A stretch of DNA of 8,760 nucleotides, taken from the NCBI GenBank assembly GCA_002085035.1, contig MZGM01000037.1, positions 1 to 8,760 on the forward strand, read 5' to 3'. The stretch comes from Candidatus Zhuqueibacterota bacterium 4484_219 (lineage in GTDB: Bacteria; Zhuqueibacterota; JdFR-76; 4484-219). The notes under the pieces were generated by a model that saw nothing but the letters and a program-made list of their open reading frames with translations, had not been told where the DNA came from and did not search any database. The position numbers were made by a program, and so were the translations under genes. The stretch's first letter is position 1; every line of letters starts with the position of its first letter. Below, piece by piece: positions 1 to 5,661 of this stretch.

Positions 1-1
1 T

Positions 2-586
2 ATTGTATCGTTAACTCGTGATTCTGCTAAAGCCGAGATTCTTAGACGTCGTCGACTGGTTGGCGAACCTCTGGTGGAGGTAACACTGGCAGCAGCCGTA
101 ATCAAAGGTCCACGTTTTGATTGGTTAGTAGAAAAAGCGACAGAAATTGGAGTGCGATGTATTTTGCCAGTAATTTCTCAGCGTTGTGTGGTAGTGCCGG
201 GTGAATTAAAGAAAAATCGCTGGCAACGTATTGCTATTGCGGCGATGAAACAATGCGGGCGTACTATTTTGCCTAAAATTCTTAAAACTATGAGCGTGGA
301 AGAAGTTGTGAAGCATTTTAGTAATGTGCCAATTAAACTGGTGACTGAAGCAGGTAGCAAGGGTTCGATTCGCCAGATCGCTTTCTCGTATCATGATAAG
401 AGGGGCGATTTTCCCCGCAAGGTTTTGATTCTAGTAGGGCCGGAAGGAGGGTTTACTTCAGAAGAAATAACAATCGCCCAGGAACACGGGTTTGAATGTG
501 TTTCGTTGGGACAACGTCGTTTACGTTCGGAAACTGCTGCTATTCTTGGTGCAACACTTCTTTTATGGGAATTGGAAGAGTTGTAA
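2..586 (+). CDS. rsmE: 16S rRNA (uracil-1498-N3)-methyltransferase RsmE, 5'-truncated by window edge
   Basis: RsmE uses S-adenosylmethionine to methylate N3 of U1498 in helix 44 of 16S rRNA in the assembled 30S subunit. The frame is open from base 2 and gives 194 residues. The family is usually about 240-250, so roughly 50 N-terminal residues (part of the PUA-like RNA-binding domain) lie outside the window. The visible part is the SPOUT/trefoil-knot methyltransferase domain. It has FDWLVEKATEIG early (about 119-154), the SAM-binding LVGPEGGFTSEEI (from 431) and the C-terminal knot motif SLGQRRLRSETAA (503-541), closely matching the family's LG-x-RILRxETA signature. A GTG at 74 is internal to the fold, not the start. 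It lies 77 bases upstream of hinT in the same direction. In many bacteria rsmE follows prmA and the dnaK/dnaJ genes, so these may lie to the left (inference). The identification is secure. Confidence 0.95.
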   Translation: MVSLTRDSAKAEILRRRRLVGEPLVEVTLAAAVIKGPRFDWLVEKATEIGVRCILPVISQRCVVVPGELKKNRWQRIAIAAMKQCGRTILPKILKTMSVEEVVKHFSNVPIKLVTEAGSKGSIRQIAFSYHDKRGDFPRKVLILVGPEGGFTSEEITIAQEHGFECVSLGQRRLRSETAAILGATLLLWELEEL

Positions 587-663
587 CATTGTCAGTTAGG
601 CCCTCGGTTTTTAATTAAAAAAGAGCAGCTGTTTTTATCTAATCTATGTAAAGGAGGAATCCG

Positions 664-1008
664 ATGGTCGATTGCACCTTTTGTCGAATTATTGCCAAAC
701 AAATGCCAGGGGAAATTATCTATGAGGATGAGGAGGTTGTCGCTTTCAAAGACATCAATCCTCAGGCACCTGTTCACTTTTTAGTAGTACCGCGGAAACA
801 CATTGCTTCGGTTTTGGATATTCAGCCGGAAGACGAGAGATTAATTGGCAGGTTACTGCTGGTGGCTAAAAAATTGACTAATGAAATAGGGATAAGTACA
901 AAAGGATTTAGGTTAGTAATTAATACTGGTGACAATGCTGGGCAGAATATTTATCATATTCATATTCATGTTTTGGGTGGGCGTCGGATGACCTGGCCGC
1001 CGGGATAA
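664..1008 (+). CDS. hinT: HINT-type histidine triad (HIT) nucleotide-binding hydrolase
   Basis: This is a 114-residue HIT-superfamily protein of the HINT branch, cytosolic purine nucleoside phosphoramidases that also hydrolyse aminoacyl-adenylates. The histidine triad is H98-I-H100-I-H102-V-L; by analogy with HINT1 the middle H100 is the nucleophile that forms the nucleotidyl intermediate. The C-terminus GGRRMTWPPG is nearly the same as the end of eukaryotic HINT1, which supports this branch over Fhit or GalT. The N-terminal C4-x2-C7 pair with H46 may bind zinc, as in several bacterial HIT proteins. The length is normal and the protein complete. The start is fixed by AAAGGAGG at 650-657, six bases before the ATG. 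It sits between rsmE and rpsU, the slot that mtaB holds in Bacillus. A link to translation through aminoacyl-adenylate clearance is possible but inferred. Confidence 0.95.
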   Translation: MVDCTFCRIIAKQMPGEIIYEDEEVVAFKDINPQAPVHFLVVPRKHIASVLDIQPEDERLIGRLLLVAKKLTNEIGISTKGFRLVINTGDNAGQNIYHIHIHVLGGRRMTWPPG

Positions 1009-1109
1009 TAAATTAGAGTTGTTTTCTGGCGGTTCAGCTAAATACTGTTTTTGCCGAATGGGGTATTGTTCCGGAATCAGAAATTTCCATTTTCCAGCAA
1101 GAGTCCCAA

Positions 1110-1125
1110 AAATTTGTGCAAATTT
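1110..1125. repeat. 7-2-7 inverted repeat upstream of rpsU
   Basis: The two 7-base arms AAATTTG and CAAATTT are perfect inverted repeats separated by TG. The repeat lies in the 192-base gap between hinT and rpsU, three bases upstream of a possible -35 box. Its size and placement would suit a dimeric regulator, but the arms are AT-rich and could arise by chance in this local composition. No regulator is recognisable from it. Confidence 0.3.
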
Positions 1126-1128
1126 AAC

Positions 1129-1157
1129 TTGATTCAGTCTCCAAAATTTCGTAAATT
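1129..1157 (+). promoter_or_regulatory. Possible sigma70-type promoter for rpsU
   Basis: TTGATT at 1129-1134 and TAAATT at 1152-1157 are separated by exactly 17 bases, each matching four of six consensus positions. Transcription would start near 1164 and leave a leader of about 37 bases holding the strong ribosome binding site. The location is reasonable: this is the longest gap in the 5' cluster and precedes a ribosomal protein gene. The region is AT-rich and the lineage's promoter consensus is unknown, so this is only a candidate. Confidence 0.3.
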
Positions 1158-1181
1158 AGAAAAAGACCTAATCACAAAAAG

Positions 1182-1189
1182 AAAGGAGG
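1182..1189 (+). promoter_or_regulatory. Very strong Shine-Dalgarno of rpsU
   Basis: AAAGGAGG is a full 8-base match to the anti-Shine-Dalgarno end of 16S rRNA, followed by a spacer of 11 bases, slightly long, before the ATG at 1201. It decides the start of rpsU against the in-frame codons farther upstream. It contrasts with mutS2 and the Omp85 gene in the same window, which have no recognisable Shine-Dalgarno. Confidence 0.85.
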
Positions 1190-1200
1190 GTGTGTTTTTA

Positions 1201-1395
1201 ATGCCGTCTGTAGTAATACGGGATAACGAAAATTTCGAGCGGGCATTTAAGCGATTCAAAAAGGCATGTGAAAAATCCGGTTTGATGTCGGATATCAAGA
1301 AGCACCAACATTTTGAAAAGCCCAGCGAACGGCGTAAACGGAAGCTTAATGCTGCCAGACGACGTCAGCGTAAGCTAATGGCATTGGAGATGTAA
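1201..1395 (+). CDS. rpsU: 30S ribosomal protein bS21
   Basis: bS21 is a small, very basic protein of the 30S platform, next to the 3' end of 16S rRNA, and helps initiation on natural mRNAs. The 64 residues match the family in length and order: MPSVVIRDNENFERAFKRFK, a central helix with the conserved KKACEKSG segment, then a KPSERRKRK stretch and the arginine/lysine-rich tail RRRQRKL. The frame stays open for another 150 bases upstream, but those codons give no bS21-like sequence, and the Shine-Dalgarno at 1182-1189 fixes the start here. The protein has no tyrosine, so it lacks the C-terminal tyrosine tied to anti-Shine-Dalgarno occlusion in Flavobacterium. It is followed 27 bases on by the YqeY-domain gene, a conserved pairing (rpsU-yqeY in Bacillus), so the two are probably co-transcribed. 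Confidence 0.96.
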   Translation: MPSVVIRDNENFERAFKRFKKACEKSGLMSDIKKHQHFEKPSERRKRKLNAARRRQRKLMALEM

Positions 1396-1422
1396 GCCGG
1401 AATTAAAGCGGAGAGATGTTGT

Positions 1423-1866
1423 ATGAGTCTTGTACAGCGGTTAAATGAAGATTTAAAAAAGGCGATGAAATCGGGGGATAAGGCAAAAGTTGAGACGCTT
1501 CGGATGTTGAAATCGCAATTGCACAATGTGGAAATTAGTAAGGGTGGTAACCTGGACGGAGCTGACGAAATTGCAGTGCTGAACTCGGCAGTGAAGAAAC
1601 ACAAAGAAGCCATGGAAATGTATGAAAAGGGAGAACGAATGGATTTGTATGAAAAGGAAAAACGAGAGCTAATGATCATACAGTCTTATCTCCCCGAGCC
1701 TTTGTCCCGTGACGAGTTAGAAAACTCTATTGATGCGATAATTCAAAAGCTGGGTGCAACGAGTAGTCGAGATTTTGGTCGGGTGATGAAAGAAGCCATA
1801 GCACAGTTCAGAGGAAGAGCTGAAGGGAAATTGATTCAGGAGATTGTGCGGACCAAACTGGCATAA
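1423..1866 (+). CDS. GatB/YqeY domain-containing protein
   Basis: This 147-residue protein is the stand-alone YqeY family (about 148 residues). It is related to the C-terminal tRNA-binding domain of GatB, the amidotransferase subunit that converts Glu-tRNA(Gln) to Gln-tRNA(Gln). Family marks are the N-terminal LNEDLKKAMKSGDK followed by ETLRMLKSQL, the EKGERMDL segment, the turn IIQSYLPEPLSRDEL (about residues 85-99) between the two helical subdomains, and the C-terminal DFGRVMKEAIAQFRGRAEGK (about 116-135). No catalytic residues are known for the family and its role is unsettled; tRNA binding or amidotransferase assistance is inferred from homology. The start has GGAGAG at 1410-1415, seven bases ahead. 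It lies just after rpsU, as in many bacteria, and is the last gene before a strong hairpin, so the rpsU transcript probably ends behind it. Confidence 0.93.
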   Translation: MSLVQRLNEDLKKAMKSGDKAKVETLRMLKSQLHNVEISKGGNLDGADEIAVLNSAVKKHKEAMEMYEKGERMDLYEKEKRELMIIQSYLPEPLSRDELENSIDAIIQKLGATSSRDFGRVMKEAIAQFRGRAEGKLIQEIVRTKLA

Positions 1867-1903
1867 GCATTCTGAAAAAAATGCCCCCCTGAATACTGAA
1901 TTG

Positions 1904-1951
1904 AAAAAAAGTGAAGGCGGTGATCATCCGATTGCCAAATTCACTTTTTTT
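1904..1951. terminator. Intrinsic, probably bidirectional terminator hairpin between yqeY and cvpA
   Basis: The left arm AAAAAAAGTGAA (1904-1915) pairs perfectly over 12 bases with TTCACTTTTTTT (1940-1951). Inside it, GGC (1916-1918) pairs with GCC (1934-1936), leaving AAA unpaired on the right side. The loop holds the palindrome TGATCA. The 3' arm ends in seven T, with more T-rich sequence after it, and the 5' arm begins with seven A, so it could stop transcription on either strand. It lies 37 bases after the yqeY-domain gene and separates the translation cluster from cvpA-mutS2. Confidence 0.8.
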
Positions 1952-1960
1952 CTTTTCAAT
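1932..1960 (+). promoter_or_regulatory. Possible cvpA-mutS2 promoter overlapping the terminator
   Basis: TTGCCA at 1932-1937 (five of six to TTGACA) is followed after exactly 17 bases by TTCAAT at 1955-1960 (four of six to TATAAT). Transcription would begin near 1967, giving about 30 bases of leader before the cvpA ATG. A promoter is expected here because the hairpin just upstream should cut off readthrough, and only 47 bases remain between the hairpin and the ATG. The match is moderate, so this is a hypothesis. Confidence 0.3.
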
Positions 1961-1998
1961 CTGATTGCAACTCAATAATCGAAGGTGAGTGTGAGTAC

Positions 1999-2616
1999 AT
2001 GAATCCATTGGATATTGCCATCCTGGTCGTTTTGGCAGTTTTTATGCTGAGAGGGATTCTCAACGGCTTTATTCGCCAGATTCTCGGTCTGGTCGGGTTG
2101 ATCATATCTTTGGTGTTAGCTATCCGTTGGATGAGCAACGTTGCAGCGGTCATAGTTCACTATACCGGATTTTCGGCTCAGATTGCTACAGCAGTTGGCT
2201 TTGTCGGCTTGTTTTTGTTACTATATTTGGGCTGTATTGGCTTGGCCAGATTGCTGCGGAAGATTATGCAATTGGCCATGCTGGGCTGGTTGGACCGCCT
2301 AGGCGGGGGTACACTTGGTCTGGTAAAAGGTGGAATTTTGGTTAGTGTCTTGGTGCTGGTTATGACTATCATACCATTTGGCGTTTCTGTACGAAAGCTG
2401 GAGCATGAATCACTGTTGTTTCGACCCATGCAGCGTGTTGCTCCATCAGTGTTTAATTTAGTAAGAAAATGGATGCCCTCAAGCGGAGATTTTTATCAGG
2501 AACTAAAGGAGAGTTTGTATGATCAGACCGGAAAACTAACTCCAGATGTTTTGGAAATGTTGCAATTTCGACAGTCCGACAATTCAGAAAAAAAAGAATC
2601 TAAAATTGAAAGATAG
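1999..2616 (+). CDS. cvpA: CvpA family inner-membrane protein
   Basis: This is a 205-residue polytopic membrane protein of the CvpA (colicin V production) family. Four hydrophobic segments are visible at about residues 4-22, 26-44, 61-84 and 105-126, followed by a soluble C-terminal tail of about 75 residues ending in a charged stretch (KKESKIER). Family marks are the N-terminal N-x-LDIAIL start, the FIRQILGLVGLIIS segment, and the LDRLGGGTLGLVKG loop (98-111) before the last helix. The family is linked to colicin V export and, in some bacteria, to envelope stress and bile resistance; its biochemical activity is unknown. A modest GAAGGTGAG lies at 1981-1989, nine bases before the ATG. mutS2 follows after 19 bases, the same pairing as yshB-mutS2 in Bacillus, so the two are likely one transcript. 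The functional reason for that pairing is not established. Confidence 0.92.
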   Translation: MNPLDIAILVVLAVFMLRGILNGFIRQILGLVGLIISLVLAIRWMSNVAAVIVHYTGFSAQIATAVGFVGLFLLLYLGCIGLARLLRKIMQLAMLGWLDRLGGGTLGLVKGGILVSVLVLVMTIIPFGVSVRKLEHESLLFRPMQRVAPSVFNLVRKWMPSSGDFYQELKESLYDQTGKLTPDVLEMLQFRQSDNSEKKESKIER

Positions 2617-2635
2617 ATTTTTACATTGAACGCCT

Positions 2636-5002
2636 ATGAACAGTTTGCAAGAATTGTATGCTGCGTTAGAGTTTGATTGTATTGTCGAAAAGATAAAAGG
2701 ATATGCTGCTTCCCCATTAGGCAGCGAGCTGGTTGAGAAGTTACTTCCTTTATCTTCCAAGGAGGATGTGGAAATAGTCCTGACTCAAGTGAGTGAGATG
2801 AGAGCTCTTCTTAATTTTGATGATCCATTTCCTATTGATGGTATTTATGACATCCGCGAGGCAATAGCTCAAGCCAGTCATGAGGGGAGTATGCTGCCAG
2901 TGAAAACTTTAGTGGAAGTGACTTCTACGCTGGCAGCGTCCAGGCAAGTGAAACACTATCTAAAAGCACGAACGGACAAATATCCTCAATTATGCAAACT
3001 CGTTCCTTCCTTGCACAACTTCAGGTTAATAGAACGGGCAATCGATAACGCTATTGACCGAACGACTTCAGAAATTAGAGATGACGCTACTGCTGAGCTG
3101 AAAGCAATTCGCAGCCGGCTTCGTCATGCGCGGGAAAAATTGCGTCAACAGTTAATGAGCATTGTTGAACAGTACCAAAATTTTTTGCAGGAGCCAATTG
3201 TTACTCTCCGCGAAGGACGTATGGTAGTTCCTTTGAAGGAAGAATTTAAAGGGCGAGTTCCTGGTTTGATCCTCGGTCATTCATCCAGTGGGGCTACGTT
3301 ATTTGTGGAACCAATGGAGGTGTTGGAGCACAATAATCACATTCGGGAATTAGAAATAGAGGAGCAGCACGAAATCGAGCGCATCCTACGAAAGTTGACC
3401 GCTCAAATTCGTGAGCAACAAGTTGAAATTGAGGAAAGCATAAGAGCTCTGGCTTATGTTGACCTGATCTATGCCAAAGCGCGGTTTGCCCAGGAGTTGG
3501 GAGCGCAACAACCCAGATTAGATGAACATCAGCTCCGAATTGTACAGGGCAAGCACCCACTTCTATTGCTTAAATCCTCAGATAGCGGTAAAGTAGTACC
3601 TCTGGATTTGGAGATGGGTAAGGATTTTCACACACTGGTGATCACAGGCCCCAATGCTGGTGGCAAAACGGTAGCTCTGAAAACAATTGGCCTTCTCTCC
3701 TTGATGGTGCACTGTGGGATACCGGTGCCAGCCGAGCCTACTTCACAATTTGTTCTTTTCGATCAAATTTTTGTCGATATTGGCGATTGGCAATCGGTAG
3801 AACAAGACCTTTCTACCTTCTCTGCTCGCGTCGAACATCTGGCGAAAATTTTAACCAATGCTACCGCGCACTCCCTGGTGTTGGTCGATGAGGTTGGTAG
3901 CGGAACTGATCCTGCCGAAGGTGCAGCATTGGCTATGGCTTTTCTGGAAGAGCTAACTCACCGTGGTTGCTGGACTGTAGTTACCACTCATCAGGGAGCA
4001 TTGAAAGCCTTTGCTTACCAATTGCCGGGTGCCCAGAATGGCTCCATGGCTTTCGATGAAAAGACACTAATGCCAACTTATCAATTCCGCCTGGGCATAC
4101 CAGGCAGCAGCTATGCTTTCGAAATTGCCCATCGTTTCGGATTTCCTGCAGAACTTGTCCAAAAAGCACGGCAAGTAGTGGGTGCAGAGCAAAGCAAATT
4201 GGAAAACCTCATCATGGATCTGGAGAAAAAGCTCAATCACTACCGAACTTTGTTGCAGCAGGCTGAGATCAAGAAAGCCGAGCTCGAGGGACTCATCAAA
4301 CTTTATCGCCAGAAATATGAAGAGTTAGCTAAAGAAGAACGGAAGCTAAAGAAGAAAGCAATGGAGGAATCACAAGCAATTTTAGCCCGAGCCAACGCAG
4401 TCATTGAAGAGGCAATCAGAGAAATTCGCACCCGTCAGGCTGAAAAAGATAGTATTAAACAAGCCAAGGCAAAAGTAGAGACAGTGCGGCAGGAAATCGA
4501 AGCTCAGCTTCAGGAGTTGAACGAAAAGGAAGTTGAAACTGATATTTTACCCTGCAAAGGAGATAGGGCCAGGTGGATCCAGATGAACGTTACGGGCCGG
4601 GTAGTTTCCGATCCGGACTCTTCCGGCAGAGTGTGGTTAGAAGCTGGAGATATGCGGCTTAAAGTCCCTCGGAGCGAATTGCGCAAACTTGAGACTTCCC
4701 AGGAAACGAGGGAAACTCCTCGATCTATGGCTCGGGTAGAAGTGGAGCATAATATCTCCACTGAGCTTGATTTGCGTGGTATGACCATGGAGGAGGCTCA
4801 ACCACTTTTGGATAAATTCCTGGATCGTGCCTATTTAGCTGGTCTGGAGCAGGTGCGCATTATTCATGGCAAAGGGACTGGTGCCTTGCGCCTCAAGGTG
4901 CAGGAGTATCTAGCACATTATCCTCGCATCGCTAGAACTCATTTTGCTGCCTGGAACGAAGGAGATATAGGCGTGACAGTGGTGGAGTTTGAGAAAAAGT
5001 AA
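2636..5002 (+). CDS. mutS2: MutS2 family ATPase with C-terminal Smr domain
   Basis: This is a complete 788-residue MutS2, the usual family length. It is a dimeric DNA- and ribosome-binding ATPase without the mismatch-recognition domain of MutS, reported to limit recombination in some bacteria and to act on collided ribosomes in Bacillus. The N-terminal core/lever region contains the family motif GATLFVEP before the ATPase domain. That domain has Walker A GPNAGGKT (338-345), the signature segment DIGDWQSVEQDLSTFSAR (from 381) and Walker B with D-loop LVDEVGSGTDPAEG (416-429). A long coiled coil spans about 517-635, then a small SH3/KOW-like segment near 640-690, and the Smr domain with LDLRG (711-715) and HGKGTG (744-749). 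All ATPase and Smr motifs are intact, so it should be active. No Shine-Dalgarno is visible ahead of the ATG, but the N-terminus aligns with the family start, and cvpA 19 bases upstream may supply translational coupling. Confidence 0.97.
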   Translation: MNSLQELYAALEFDCIVEKIKGYAASPLGSELVEKLLPLSSKEDVEIVLTQVSEMRALLNFDDPFPIDGIYDIREAIAQASHEGSMLPVKTLVEVTSTLAASRQVKHYLKARTDKYPQLCKLVPSLHNFRLIERAIDNAIDRTTSEIRDDATAELKAIRSRLRHAREKLRQQLMSIVEQYQNFLQEPIVTLREGRMVVPLKEEFKGRVPGLILGHSSSGATLFVEPMEVLEHNNHIRELEIEEQHEIERILRKLTAQIREQQVEIEESIRALAYVDLIYAKARFAQELGAQQPRLDEHQLRIVQGKHPLLLLKSSDSGKVVPLDLEMGKDFHTLVITGPNAGGKTVALKTIGLLSLMVHCGIPVPAEPTSQFVLFDQIFVDIGDWQSVEQDLSTFSARVEHLAKILTNATAHSLVLVDEVGSGTDPAEGAALAMAFLEELTHRGCWTVVTTHQGALKAFAYQLPGAQNGSMAFDEKTLMPTYQFRLGIPGSSYAFEIAHRFGFPAELVQKARQVVGAEQSKLENLIMDLEKKLNHYRTLLQQAEIKKAELEGLIKLYRQKYEELAKEERKLKKKAMEESQAILARANAVIEEAIREIRTRQAEKDSIKQAKAKVETVRQEIEAQLQELNEKEVETDILPCKGDRARWIQMNVTGRVVSDPDSSGRVWLEAGDMRLKVPRSELRKLETSQETRETPRSMARVEVEHNISTELDLRGMTMEEAQPLLDKFLDRAYLAGLEQVRIIHGKGTGALRLKVQEYLAHYPRIARTHFAAWNEGDIGVTVVEFEKK

Positions 5003-5008
5003 GTTTAG

Positions 5009-5644
5009 ATTTCAAAAATTTGTTTTATAGTGGTTGCCCCAATGCTTGTAGCCGCGAATACTTACGCGCAGATTCTGGGTTTCTACCCCCAAGCGGATAC
5101 AATCCATATCGGTGGAGGTTGCACCACGCCGATTATTACTTGCGAGTCTCCCCTTGGAGATGCTATTATTGATACTATTAGGATCGAACCGGGTTGGAAC
5201 ACATGGATTTGGAAATTGAACGAGTATGGTGAAGAAGAGCTGATCGACAGGTGTTTTTTCCTTGTTTTGGATTCTTTGAATAAATTTGACTACCAGATGT
5301 GGTATCAGAGCGAAAAGCCCTTGCCTCCCAAAAGGATTCAGGTTCAATTTGATTCATCTTTCTATTGCGAGGAGTATGTATTCAGATTGGAATTGTTGGT
5401 CAAGGAAGCTCAAATAGCGGTAGATTCCGTTTTTCAGGTATTCAAGACGCACGTAGGAATTGGTGTGAAGAACAGTCGCGGTGATATTTCCCCTCCGCAA
5501 TCTTACAACCTGTTGCAAAATTACCCAAATTCTTTTAATTCTTGTACTCAGATCTCCTTATGGCTAAACAGACACAAAATTTTATTGTGTAAAAAGCCAT
5601 CGTTAATGAAAATCTTACATTTTTTGAACTTTTTGAAATCATGA
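5009..5644 (+). CDS. Secreted protein with a truncated type IX (Por) sorting domain; probably a decaying gene
   Basis: I do not recognise the body of this protein. The frame is open from 5009 (right after a TAG) to 5644. Its N-terminus is a good signal peptide: a lysine, the hydrophobic run FIVVAPMLVAA, and a likely cleavage after NTYA before Q. No ATG, GTG or TTG precedes this core in frame. The first conventional start, GTG 5030, gives 204 residues but drops the lysine and half the core; initiation at ATT 5009 would keep it whole. The middle (about 140 residues) is rich in aromatic and beta-prone residues. Near the end, PPQSYNLLQNYPNSFNS resembles the start of a type IX sorting domain (consensus about LxQNYPNPFNPST), but after TQISL the sequence turns into an unrelated basic, leucine-rich tail and stops, missing some 60-70 residues. 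It is flanked by mutS2 and the Omp85 gene on the same strand. Product expression and export are doubtful. Confidence 0.6.
   Translation: MSKICFIVVAPMLVAANTYAQILGFYPQADTIHIGGGCTTPIITCESPLGDAIIDTIRIEPGWNTWIWKLNEYGEEELIDRCFFLVLDSLNKFDYQMWYQSEKPLPPKRIQVQFDSSFYCEEYVFRLELLVKEAQIAVDSVFQVFKTHVGIGVKNSRGDISPPQSYNLLQNYPNSFNSCTQISLWLNRHKILLCKKPSLMKILHFLNFLKS
5560..5600. other. Two-part stem-loop at the broken end of the sorting domain
   Basis: ATGGCT (5560-5565) pairs with AGCCAT (5595-5600), and inside it ACACAA (5572-5577) pairs with TTGTGT (5585-5590), each six bases and perfect, with an asymmetric internal loop and a 7-base end loop. No T-tract follows directly; the nearest T-run begins about 20 bases later, so it is not a standard terminator. 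It falls where the reading frame loses resemblance to a sorting domain. It may be a weak transcript end or a footprint of the event that truncated the gene. Confidence 0.35.
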
Positions 5645-5661
5645 CAACTGTGGCAATTTAA

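Noticed and set aside
614..637. Possible terminator after rsmE (A-run, CAGCTG, T-run).
   Set aside because: The CAGCTG centre leaves no loop and the flanks pair only with G-T wobbles, so it would not form a convincing hairpin; rsmE and hinT may be co-transcribed.
615..643. Promoter-like TTAAAA-17-TCTAAT ahead of hinT.
   Set aside because: The spacing is ideal, but the region is simple AT-rich sequence and the leader would be only about 14 bases, starting at the ribosome binding site. Not strong enough to list.
1051..1200. In-frame upstream extension of rpsU by 50 codons.
   Set aside because: The codons give no bS21-like or other recognisable sequence, and the strong ribosome binding site at 1182-1189 places the start at 1201. 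The openness of the frame looks accidental.
2636..5002. MutS2 as part of a defence or mobile system.
   Set aside because: All motifs match ordinary chromosomal MutS2, it sits with cvpA as in many genomes, and no mobile-element or defence genes are nearby.
5012..5347. Minus-strand open frame of 111 codons opposite the secreted-protein gene.
   Set aside because: No recognisable motif or ribosome binding site; the + strand reads a signal peptide and sorting remnant over the same bases, and all neighbours are on the + strand.
5617..5640. Tandem TTTTTGAA copies just before the Omp85 gene.
   Set aside because: Only two 8-base copies in low-complexity AT-rich sequence; no promoter spacing fits, and no function can be supported.
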